From the NCBI GenBank assembly GCA_009785045.1, contig WQXC01000085.1:1-6734 (forward strand): 6,734 nt of DNA, in the 5' to 3' direction. Shown here one piece after another: positions 1-5,376 of the stretch (positions are counted from its first letter, which is position 1; each line of letters begins with the position of its first letter). The notes beneath the pieces are model-generated. The model had not been told where the DNA came from and made no database searches. It worked only from the letters and a program-made list of their open reading frames with translations. This DNA comes from Treponema sp. Its GTDB lineage: Bacteria > Spirochaetota > Spirochaetia > Treponematales > Breznakiellaceae. The position numbers were made by a program, and so were the translations under genes.

Positions 1-193
1 AACAACAAAGTTTAGTAATAAACCGCAAATTATTGTTAATATGCGGTCAGATGATATTTGGCTGACAACGGGATTCGAAGAATTTGAAGGTAAATATTAT
101 TGTTGGAATAAAGTGGAAACTTACCAGGCAATTAATAATTTTATAAAGGATATTTCATCAATATTTGATGACGACGACGATGATGATGGTTAA
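1..193 (+). CDS. 3' end of an unidentified protein gene with an acidic tail (5' partial)
   Basis: The frame beginning at base 2 is open to a TAA at 191-193 and encodes the last 63 residues of a protein that starts outside the window. I do not recognise the family. The visible part is rich in aromatic residues (IWLTTGFEEFEGKYYCWNKV, then an amphipathic stretch) and ends in seven consecutive aspartates and a glycine, encoded by a run of GAY codons (168-187). An internal ATG at 41-43 has no ribosome binding site before it, so a start there is unlikely. The gene converges on map, and the two stop codons overlap in the palindrome TTAA (190-193), leaving no room for an intergenic terminator. That the frame is coding is inferred from its openness, its sensible composition and the exact tail-to-tail fit with map. 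Confidence 0.6.
   Translation, partial: TTKFSNKPQIIVNMRSDDIWLTTGFEEFEGKYYCWNKVETYQAINNFIKDISSIFDDDDDDDG
190..193. other. Shared TTAA stop codons of convergent genes
   Basis: The palindrome TTAA supplies TAA to the + strand gene (191-193) and, read on the other strand, TAA to map (192-190). The two coding regions overlap by four bases. Terminators for either transcript must lie inside the opposing gene, if they exist. Confidence 0.8.
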
Positions 194-963
194 AAAACCA
201 AGTCCTCCAATCTCTCCGTTAAAATCTCCGTTTTGCCGCCGAAGATGGCAACTGTGTGTTCCCAGTGGGCGGAGACCCTGTTGTCGGAGGTGACGATGGT
301 CCAGCCGTCATCAAGGATTTCGATGTCGGCGGTTCCTAAGTTAATCATAGGCTCGATTGCGATGACCATGCCGTTGTTCATTTTTGGGTTAGCGCCGTGC
401 GGAGTGTTTGGTACATGCGGGTCTTCGTGCAAAGCAAGACCTACGCCGTGACCGCAGTATTCGTGCACAATACCGTATCCATTAGGTTTTATATGACTTT
501 CCACCGCGCGGGAAACTTGCAGCAATCTGTCGCCGGCTTTTACAGCTTCAATACCCTTGTAAAGACTTTCGTTTGTTATACGATTAATTTTTTTAACTTC
601 GGCGCTTACACGTCCTGCTTCAATGCTGACAGCCTGATCGCTGATATAGCCGCCAAGGTCTATGCCGCAATCAAGCGAAACTAAATCACCTTCGCGTATG
701 CGGCGTTTGCAGGGAATACCGTGTATAACTTCTTCGTTAATGGAAATGTAGATTGCGGCAGGGAACGGGTTTTTTTTAAGAACGTAGCCAAGAAAAACAG
801 GTCTGCCGCCCATTTTTTTTATCCATGCCTGCACCCATTGATCAATCTCTATCGTTTGAACACCCGGTTTAACAAGCGGGATTAGTTCACGGTACATCGT
901 AGATAGAAGTTTACATGATGTTCTTATGCCGTTAATTTGTTTTTCGTTTTTTAATCGTATCAT
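190..963 (-). CDS. map: Type I methionine aminopeptidase
   Basis: Cytoplasmic metalloprotease that removes the initiator methionine from nascent proteins after deformylation, when the second residue is small. The 257-residue product is full length for a bacterial type Ia enzyme and lacks an N-terminal zinc-finger extension. All five metal ligands of the pita-bread fold are present: Asp98 (VSLDCG), Asp109 (GYISDQ), His172 (in CGHGVGLALHEDPHVPN, 170-186), Glu204 (AIEPM) and Glu235 (HWEHT). The conserved active-site histidines His81 (VIHGIP) and His179 are also there. The ATG at 963 is only 4 nt after the stop of the J-domain gene. An AGG lies about 11 nt upstream, inside the last codons of that gene, so translation probably relies partly on coupling. 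It is the last gene of the leftward cluster. Function is confident from the motifs. Confidence 0.97.
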   Translation of the reverse strand: MIRLKNEKQINGIRTSCKLLSTMYRELIPLVKPGVQTIEIDQWVQAWIKKMGGRPVFLGYVLKKNPFPAAIYISINEEVIHGIPCKRRIREGDLVSLDCGIDLGGYISDQAVSIEAGRVSAEVKKINRITNESLYKGIEAVKAGDRLLQVSRAVESHIKPNGYGIVHEYCGHGVGLALHEDPHVPNTPHGANPKMNNGMVIAIEPMINLGTADIEILDDGWTIVTSDNRVSAHWEHTVAIFGGKTEILTERLEDLVF

Positions 964-967
964 ATTA

Positions 968-1657
968 TTATTTACCTGCTCTTATTTCACTTAATGCCTG
1001 TGAAATATAATCATTAAATGTATTTTCTTCATGCTTGGAAAAGCCAATACCCAATAAAGATTCCATGCATGAAATCCATGTTTCATTATCAACCTGGGGT
1101 TTTAGTCTTTTTTTAAGCATGCTTTTAACATATTTTTTTATTTCCGGAGTGAACAAATTAAAGTAGGGGCGGCGGTGTTCTTCTGCAAGAAGAGCAGCAA
1201 GTAGCTTAAACGCTTCAAAGCAATTATCCCTTTTGTCCAGTTCTTCGGCAAGAATGTACTGGCAGTCCATCCAGTCATCCCTTTGTAAAAGTTTATCCAT
1301 ATTAAAATTCAAGCCGCCGTTTTCGCGCCATATTTCGATTGCTCTTATTTCTTCCAGGTGCAAAAGTTCATAAAAGACAAGTTTTGCCTTGCTTGCCGGG
1401 TCTTCCTGTTCATTAAGCCATCTGCGGTAATCGAATCCTGTTTTTTTCGCATATACAGCATATGCCTTATCGTAATGAAACCGGCTTTCAATATCAGATA
1501 ACGCTTCGTATGCTGCAATAAGTTTTCGCATAGCGCCGGCGTGAGAAGATCCGGCAATATCCGGATGAAATTTCTTTGCTTTATTGCGAAACGCTTTTTT
1601 TATTTCTGCAGCGCTTGCGCCGGGTTTTACACCCAGCGTTTTGTAATGGTTTTCCAA
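968..1657 (-). CDS. J-domain (DnaJ-like) protein with unrecognised C-terminal region
   Basis: The product has 229 residues. Residues 4-67 form a canonical J-domain: YKTLGV at the start, helix II with basic residues (AFRNKAKKF), the catalytic HPD tripeptide at 31-33, then helix III (LIAAYEALSD). J-domains stimulate ATP hydrolysis by DnaK/Hsp70. The Gly/Phe linker, zinc-finger cysteines and client-binding domain of true DnaJ are absent, so this is a type C co-chaperone and not the housekeeping DnaJ. Residues 80-229 look all-helical, with many acidic and aromatic residues, and resemble nothing I can name; they may choose the client. No transmembrane segment is seen. The start is TTG at 1657-1655: a TAA lies in frame 24 bases upstream (1681-1679) with no ATG or GTG between, and the J-domain begins right after. 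It starts 5 nt after the preceding gene, with only a weak ribosome binding site. Confidence 0.88.
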   Translation of the reverse strand: MENHYKTLGVKPGASAAEIKKAFRNKAKKFHPDIAGSSHAGAMRKLIAAYEALSDIESRFHYDKAYAVYAKKTGFDYRRWLNEQEDPASKAKLVFYELLHLEEIRAIEIWRENGGLNFNMDKLLQRDDWMDCQYILAEELDKRDNCFEAFKLLAALLAEEHRRPYFNLFTPEIKKYVKSMLKKRLKPQVDNETWISCMESLLGIGFSKHEENTFNDYISQALSEIRAGK

Positions 1658-1662
1658 CTTTG

Positions 1663-2070
1663 TTATGCGCCAATCTTTTTACCCAGCGCTTCTGCGTGGG
1701 GAGCGTTAAATAATATGTCACTCCAATTGACCCTCATGCCTTCTTTTTCCATGGCTTTCATTAAATTGGAAAGAGCGCGGTTGCTGAAAAGTCCTGTCTT
1801 TTTTACAAATGCTGCGCTTTTTTTACCTACAAGCGAACTGCCTGCAGCCAGTATTTTTGTTGCAATTGCAGGAATCTTTCCTGTGAACATAGAAAGCGGT
1901 TCTGAAACAACAGCGATATATTCATAACCGGGAAGTTTAAATCCCTGTTCAGTCCATGCGTCAATAATATCTACATGGTGTCCCATCAGAGACATCCCTT
2001 TTGCTAATGCTGTAACATAATCCGGCGGCTGTTTTTTTTCTGCCGGTACGCTGACAACTGCTATTCTCAT
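1663..2070 (-). CDS. Small flavodoxin-like protein of unknown function
   Basis: A 135-residue soluble protein without signal peptide or membrane segment. The order of elements suggests a flavodoxin-like alpha/beta sandwich: strand RIAVVSVP (2-9), a helix (19-30), strand VDIIDAW (33-39), strand YIAVVSEP (51-58), a strand after KK (SAAFVK, 85-90) with KTG following, a helix (98-110) and a closing helix (123-133). The FMN phosphate-binding loop of true flavodoxins (S/T-x-T-G-x-T) is replaced by PAEKKQ, so flavin binding is doubtful. The fold is inferred from pattern only; no catalytic residue can be named. The ATG at 2070 follows an AGG (2079-2077) by 6 nt, with a GAGG just beyond it, so the start is well supported. 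It lies 28 nt after the stress-protein gene and 5 nt before the J-domain gene, within the same presumed operon. Confidence 0.75.
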   Translation of the reverse strand: MRIAVVSVPAEKKQPPDYVTALAKGMSLMGHHVDIIDAWTEQGFKLPGYEYIAVVSEPLSMFTGKIPAIATKILAAGSSLVGKKSAAFVKKTGLFSNRALSNLMKAMEKEGMRVNWSDILFNAPHAEALGKKIGA

Positions 2071-2098
2071 AAATTACCTGCCTCATTTTTGATTAATT

Positions 2099-2581
2099 TT
2101 ATGCGTGTTTATATATTTGATCGATATTCGGCTCTTTTACAAGCACCACAGAACATTTAGCGTTCGCCATTATCTCGCGGTGCGAATGACCGATTATATC
2201 TCTTGTTTTTGTGTCTTTTTCCCAGCCTCCAAGAAGGATTAAATCGGCTTTTTTTTCGTCGGCAACATGCAAAACTTCGGTAAAAATTGCGCCTTTTCGT
2301 ATTATTTTGTCGATTTTTACGCCTTTTGCATGGGCGAGCTCATCAACAAAAGCTAAATATCGGTTTCCGTTGGTTTCCAGACTTTTTTCGTATTCTGCCG
2401 CTTCTTCCTGTATAAAAATCTTGCTTAATGTTAATTGCCTGATTGTCGCTGTATCTACAACATAAACTGCTGTCAATTTACAATGATATTGTTTTGCCAG
2501 CACAATGGCGTATTTTGCTGCTAAAATTGAGGCATCTGTACCTGTTACTGCAGTGACAATGTGAGAAATAAGCGATTTCAC
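2099..2581 (-). CDS. UspA-family universal stress protein
   Basis: A single-domain Usp of 160 residues, the usual length. It begins with the typical first strand and helix (HIVTAVTGTDASILAAKYA, 7-25) and second strand (LTAVYVVD, 36-43), has the middle strand and helix (IIRKGAIFTEVLHVADEKKADLI in two parts, 93-115), and ends with the loop and last strand (IGHSHREIM, then CSVVLVK). Usp proteins are cytoplasmic, often dimeric, and many bind ATP through G-2x-G-9x-G-(S/T). Here the loop runs G119-W-E-K122 and later G131-H-S133, so the second glycine is lysine and the spacing is altered; ATP binding is uncertain. Translation starts at GTG (2581-2579), overlapping the V-ATPase D stop as GTGA, with AGGA 5 nt upstream. 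This points to translational coupling. The specific stress or partner cannot be read from the sequence. Confidence 0.9.
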   Translation of the reverse strand: MKSLISHIVTAVTGTDASILAAKYAIVLAKQYHCKLTAVYVVDTATIRQLTLSKIFIQEEAAEYEKSLETNGNRYLAFVDELAHAKGVKIDKIIRKGAIFTEVLHVADEKKADLILLGGWEKDTKTRDIIGHSHREIMANAKCSVVLVKEPNIDQIYKHA

Positions 2582-3195
2582 AGAATTCCTGAAACTCCCT
2601 TCTTTTTTAGTAATTTACTTGAAAAAAATGATTCTCTTTCGCATTCTTCCAGCACCGATTCTATGTATGTTTTTGTCTCAACGGCAGCCGGTATTACCAT
2701 CTTTTCCAAAGCGTTTACCCGCCTTTGCGTACGCCTTACTTCTCTGGCAAGCCGCCAGGCTATAGTCCTGATTGCCGCCAATTCGGTGCATATCTTAAGC
2801 AGTTCAAAGAATTCTAACACAGTTTCATCACATTCTGCAAACGAATTTACAGGGGAATATTTCAAATCTACGGCTGGTATTTGTACATCCAGCCCGGGGA
2901 GCTTCATTCCGGCAGAAATAACTATTTTTTCCCTTGTTTCAAAGCGATAATTGATGTTTTCCGCCAGATTATTGGCTCTTTCCCTTCCAACCACCACCAG
3001 CATCCGTTTCAGGCAGGGATAGGCGGTTTCTACCCTTTTATCCAGGTCTTTTTCCAGGATTTTGACCAGTTCTACCTTGCGCATTAGCTCGGATACCAGA
3101 ATTTCCCGTTTTTGCTCCAAAAGATCGTATCCTTCCCGTGCCAGTGTCAATCTTTCCCTGACTTTTAAAAGGTTGCTTTTTGTAGGGGCTATCAT
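2578..3195 (-). CDS. atpD: V-type ATP synthase/ATPase subunit D
   Basis: Subunit D is the central rotor shaft of V/A-type ATPases, turning inside the A3B3 head and coupling it to the membrane ring. The 205-residue product starts with the family signature PTKSNLL (4-10) and a long helix (RERLTLAREGYDLLEQKREI, 13-32). It ends with the second helix of the shaft coiled coil, containing RRTQRRVNALE (154-164), VIPA (167-170), LEECERE (182-188) and KLLKKK. ATG at 3195 is chosen because the family begins just before PTKSN; a longer frame from GTG 3231 would run out of the inverted repeat. Upstream lies an extended -10 (3202-3210) almost touching the ATG, with no clear Shine-Dalgarno. Subunits A and B are not upstream, where a divergent flagellar gene stands, and subunits I and K are not downstream. 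The gene has therefore been separated from the usual V-ATPase cluster. Confidence 0.95.
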   Translation of the reverse strand: MIAPTKSNLLKVRERLTLAREGYDLLEQKREILVSELMRKVELVKILEKDLDKRVETAYPCLKRMLVVVGRERANNLAENINYRFETREKIVISAGMKLPGLDVQIPAVDLKYSPVNSFAECDETVLEFFELLKICTELAAIRTIAWRLAREVRRTQRRVNALEKMVIPAAVETKTYIESVLEECERESFFSSKLLKKKGVSGIL

Positions 3196-3201
3196 ATTTC
3201 T

Positions 3202-3210
3202 ATTATAACA
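3202..3210 (-). promoter_or_regulatory. Extended -10 promoter close to the atpD start codon
   Basis: On the minus strand the bases read TGTTATAAT, a perfect TGn-TATAAT extended -10. Only six bases separate the hexamer from the ATG at 3195. A start point about seven bases downstream of the hexamer would fall at or within a base or two of that A, giving a leaderless mRNA. There is no convincing -35 at 17 bases (TGGTAT), as is common for extended -10 promoters. The distal side abuts the inverted repeat. Confidence 0.5.
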
Positions 3211-3286
3211 GGTGTCAGTCACCCATACCACCTATAGCGCCAGTATTTGCAGTCCAGCGCTACAAATAGCGTAGGTGACTGACACC
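3211..3286. repeat. REP/MITE-like element with perfect 13-bp terminal inverted repeats
   Basis: GGTGTCAGTCACC at 3211-3223 is repeated in exact inverted form (GGTGACTGACACC) at 3274-3286. The interior holds further complementary pieces: TAGCGC (3235-3240) with GCGCTA (3257-3262), and in a competing fold TATTTG (3244-3249) with CAAATA (3263-3268), CGC (3238-3240) with GCG (3269-3271) and CACCTA (3229-3234) with TAGGTG (3272-3277). The arms resemble the GTGTCnGACAC-type palindromes spread by REP-associated (Y1/IS200-like) transposases in many bacteria; that link is from memory and inference, and no transposase is present. On the + strand the right arm is followed by A and six T, so the element could also act as a rightward rho-independent terminator. 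No target-site duplication is obvious. Confidence 0.7.
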
Positions 3287-3296
3287 ATTTTTTCAT
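3219..3296 (-). CDS. Possible 25-residue ORF crossing the repeat (tentative)
   Basis: An ATG at 3296 is preceded by AAGGA (3307-3303) with a 6-nt spacer, a good ribosome binding site. The frame runs 25 codons to TGA at 3221-3219, ending 23 nt before the atpD ATG. The product starts MKKWCQSPTLF and ends in an unusual aromatic/basic stretch (KYWRYRWYG). Nearly all of it is encoded by the inverted-repeat element, so the composition may reflect the repeat and not selection on a protein. If translated, it would sit as an upstream ORF before atpD on any transcript from the 3328-3357 promoter. I do not recognise a homologue. Confidence 0.2.
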   Translation of the reverse strand: MKKWCQSPTLFVALDCKYWRYRWYG

Positions 3297-3305
3297 CAAT
3301 ATTCC

Positions 3306-3335
3306 TTCCCATTTTACCGAAATTTATAGTATAAT
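3306..3335 (+). promoter_or_regulatory. Sigma-70-type promoter of the flagellar cluster (flbB)
   Basis: TTCCCA (3306-3311) and a perfect TATAAT (3330-3335) are 18 bases apart. The start point would be near 3342, leaving a leader of about 18 bases before the flbB ATG. Use of the housekeeping sigma factor for motor and hook genes is known in spirochetes. I see no sigma-28-type element here. The -10 is strong and the -35 moderate. Confidence 0.6.
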
Positions 3336-3357
3336 GATTCTTGATTTGGGAGATCAA
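3328..3357 (-). promoter_or_regulatory. Possible leftward promoter overlapping the flbB promoter
   Basis: On the minus strand TTGATC (3357-3352) and TATACT (3333-3328) are separated by 18 bases, matching the sigma-70 consensus at 4 of 6 and 5 of 6 positions. Transcription would begin near 3321, run through the inverted repeat and the 25-codon ORF, and reach atpD with a leader of roughly 125 bases. Its -10 overlaps the flbB -10 on the other strand, so polymerase could use only one at a time. Confidence 0.35.
3348..3353 (+). promoter_or_regulatory. Ribosome binding site of flbB
   Basis: GGGAGA lies 6 nt before the ATG at 3360 and fixes that start. It also overlaps the -35 (3352-3357) proposed for the leftward promoter. 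Confidence 0.7.
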
Positions 3358-3359
3358 AA

Positions 3360-3974
3360 ATGGCTGGAAGAGCAATAGTCCTATTGCTGCTCATTATTAT
3401 TTTGTCTGTGGGCGGCATTATCTGGTTCGATTTTCTTAATCTAATCGACGCAAAAACTGTACTTGCCCCTATCTATAAATTTATCCCGTTTGTTCCCGGA
3501 GAGGGCAGAACTCAGCCCAGAACCGCGGCAGACGAAATTATCAATCTTGATGCTGAGCGGCTCGCTATCCGGCTTGAAGCCCTTGAACTGCGAAATATGG
3601 AAATGGACACCCAACAGAGGGATTTAGACAACCGGTTCGGGGAAATTGTACAAATGGCTCAGGAACTGGAAGAACGTCAAAATGCGCTCGATGAACGGGA
3701 AAATTCACTCAGAGCTCAAAGATTTGATGCCGAAAATAAGGATAGGAATGTCGAGCAAAATGCACGGTATCTGACAGGCATGCCTCCGCAGAATGCGGTG
3801 AACATACTTGCCTCGCTGGATGACCAGGACGCTATCGACGTACTCCGGAAGACCGAGGAAATTGCCAGAGCTGAGGGAACCACTTCTGTAGTGGCGTATT
3901 GGTTCTCTCTCATGGACCCGGTTCGGGCTGCTGAATTGCAAAGAAAAATGGCAGGCCGTCCGCCCAACCTCTAG
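3360..3974 (+). CDS. flbB: FlbB, periplasmic-flagellum collar protein (MgtE-N-like)
   Basis: The 204-residue product has one N-terminal membrane helix (residues 5-23, AIVLLLLIIILSVGGIIWF), a proline-containing linker (to about 55), a strongly charged coiled coil (about 62-135, with EELEERQNALDERENS-like heptads) and a C-terminal helical domain (139-197) resembling the MgtE N domain: GMPPQNAVNILASLDDQDAI, then VVAYWFSLMDPVRAAEL. This architecture, length and position just before fliK match spirochetal FlbB. In Borrelia, FlbB sits at the base of the motor collar and is needed for collar and stator assembly. The helix would anchor it in the inner membrane with the coiled coil in the periplasm. 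It is the first gene of the rightward cluster, with its own promoter and ribosome binding site. The remaining uncertainty is the exact ortholog name, since MgtE-N-like domains also occur in other flagellar proteins such as FliG relatives. Confidence 0.85.
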   Translation: MAGRAIVLLLLIIILSVGGIIWFDFLNLIDAKTVLAPIYKFIPFVPGEGRTQPRTAADEIINLDAERLAIRLEALELRNMEMDTQQRDLDNRFGEIVQMAQELEERQNALDERENSLRAQRFDAENKDRNVEQNARYLTGMPPQNAVNILASLDDQDAIDVLRKTEEIARAEGTTSVVAYWFSLMDPVRAAELQRKMAGRPPNL

Positions 3975-4007
3975 TTAAACCTTTTTCACCTTCCGGTACA
4001 TTCATTT

Positions 4008-4014
4008 AAGGAGG
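4008..4014 (+). promoter_or_regulatory. Strong ribosome binding site deciding the fliK start
   Basis: AAGGAGG is a full Shine-Dalgarno match. Two adjacent in-frame candidates follow: TTG at 4019 (4-nt spacer) and GTG at 4022 (7-nt spacer). The spacing and the usual codon preference favour GTG. Confidence 0.7.
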
Positions 4015-4021
4015 CCGGTTG

Positions 4022-5368
4022 GTGATAGCCATTACCGCCTACACGGAACCCGTTCTTGTTGAACCAATTGCAAACGATTCGCCGCATATAAACGAAAGTG
4101 ATGAAAATGAAGAGCGATCAAGTTTCTCTGAACTTCTTGCGGGATTGCTGCAAAGTACCCAATCTGTTGATCTACCCATAACCGAAACCGGTGTTGATGC
4201 CCTGGCGGCAGAAATTACCGATGACGGAACCAGATTGAGTTTCTTTGCAAAAGCGATTGAAAACGGAACAGACCTGGAAAGTTCAGGCTTTGAGCTTTCT
4301 CAGGAAAACCAAAACATCCTTCTAAGCGCGGATCAATTATTAAGCCGCTCTATGGAAACGGAAATTGCATTGGAAGATAACGGCGATCTGCCGCAGGATT
4401 TCCTTAATGCAAAATTATCAAACACAGTTAAGGAACAGGCGCCTGAAACGGAATTATCTTCTATTTCTAAATCCGAAGATACCGGTTCCGACGCGCAGTT
4501 GACTGCCGCATCTGAAGCTGCAGCCAAACAAATTAATAAAGATGCCGCAAGTTTATCAGACAAGAAAAAAACAGAAACATCTTTAAAAACAGAAGCCGTT
4601 CATACGGCGGAAATTAAATCCGATCGTATTGAACAAAACCAGAGAACTGTTCTGCAGAACGAAAATTCACGTCTTGATGAATTCCGCCGTTCGCGCAGAG
4701 ACAGAGTATCTTTCGAAGTCCGCGATTTAAGAACTGTAAATTCAGGCGCCTCCAATCCTAACGGCGCAGAAATGCGTACTGTCTCGTTTGCTGATAATAC
4801 AGCCGGACGTATTTCGGCTCAGCCGGTTCAGGAAGTTTTAATGGATTTACGGCTGCCGGCTCAGGGTTCCCAGGCTCAGACCTCATGGGAAGTAAAAGCA
4901 GGCACGGCAATGGAAAATATGATTGCCAGGGAATTACACCAGAATTTTAACGGTGATATCGTCCGCCATGCATCAATGGTTCTTAAAAACGGGGGAGAAG
5001 GCATAATCAGGATTACTCTTCATCCGGAAACTCTTGGAAATGTAAAGATACACCTGGAAATGACCGAAAACAAGATTACGGGGCGAATTGTTGTTCAAAG
5101 CGAAGAAGCCCTTAATGCATTCCGGAAAGAACTTACTGCTTTGGAGCAGGCGTTTAAAGATTCCGGTTATGCCGATGCCAGTCTGGAACTGTCGCTTTCT
5201 GCTGACGGATCCGGAGCGGACGGGGAACTAAACGAAGGTTCCTTTAATTCGCGTCTGGCAGCGTTAAATTATGAAGATGGTTCGCGCAACAGCGCGGAAC
5301 AGGAATTAGCGCCTGTTATTGATGTCCTTTTTGGACGCGGTTCAGGCTCAGTTAATATGCTTGCATAG
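4022..5368 (+). CDS. fliK: FliK, flagellar hook-length control protein
   Basis: FliK is secreted by the flagellar type III apparatus, measures the hook and switches export specificity through its C-terminal domain. Numbering from the GTG gives 448 residues. About 1-265 is low-complexity, Ser/Glu/Asn-rich, poorly conserved ruler sequence. About 325-400 is the Flg_hook (T3S4) domain, with EGIIRITLHPETLGNVKIHL, then GRIVVQSEEALNAFRKEL and LEQAFKDSGY. The LxPxxLGxVxI-type motif is the family hallmark. A short acidic tail follows. It lies 44-47 nt after flbB with its own strong ribosome binding site, and its stop (TAG 5366-5368) is within the flgD ribosome binding site. The treponemal homologue has been called tap1, and Borrelia's flbC occupies the same place. 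Start choice between TTG 4019 and GTG 4022 is open; the function is well supported by domain and position. Confidence 0.92.
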   Translation: MIAITAYTEPVLVEPIANDSPHINESDENEERSSFSELLAGLLQSTQSVDLPITETGVDALAAEITDDGTRLSFFAKAIENGTDLESSGFELSQENQNILLSADQLLSRSMETEIALEDNGDLPQDFLNAKLSNTVKEQAPETELSSISKSEDTGSDAQLTAASEAAAKQINKDAASLSDKKKTETSLKTEAVHTAEIKSDRIEQNQRTVLQNENSRLDEFRRSRRDRVSFEVRDLRTVNSGASNPNGAEMRTVSFADNTAGRISAQPVQEVLMDLRLPAQGSQAQTSWEVKAGTAMENMIARELHQNFNGDIVRHASMVLKNGGEGIIRITLHPETLGNVKIHLEMTENKITGRIVVQSEEALNAFRKELTALEQAFKDSGYADASLELSLSADGSGADGELNEGSFNSRLAALNYEDGSRNSAEQELAPVIDVLFGRGSGSVNMLA

Positions 5369-5376
5369 GAGAGTGT

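Noticed and set aside
187..200. TGGTT/AACCA hairpin at the convergent stops as a terminator
   Set aside because: Five weak base pairs and no T-run after it on either strand.
233..684. Two + strand open frames opposite map
   Set aside because: They overlie a gene with all catalytic residues intact; their products have no recognisable features.
1541..1927. 128-codon + strand frame spanning the junction of two minus-strand genes
   Set aside because: Antisense to two tightly packed genes, with no convincing ribosome binding site or domain.
2561..2950. 129-codon + strand frame opposite atpD
   Set aside because: Shadow of the conserved V-ATPase D frame.
3196..3231. Upstream GTG (3231) as the atpD start, adding 12 residues
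   Set aside because: The extra residues are encoded by the inverted repeat and the -10 region, and the family begins just before PTKSN; ATG 3195 fits.
4019..4021. TTG at 4019 as the fliK start
   Set aside because: Only 4 nt from AAGGAGG, whereas the adjacent GTG is 7 nt away; not excluded, but less likely.
3975..4021. CCGG/CCGG and AACC/GGTT pairs before fliK as a hairpin or attenuator
   Set aside because: Very short stems with a long loop containing the Shine-Dalgarno; expected by chance.
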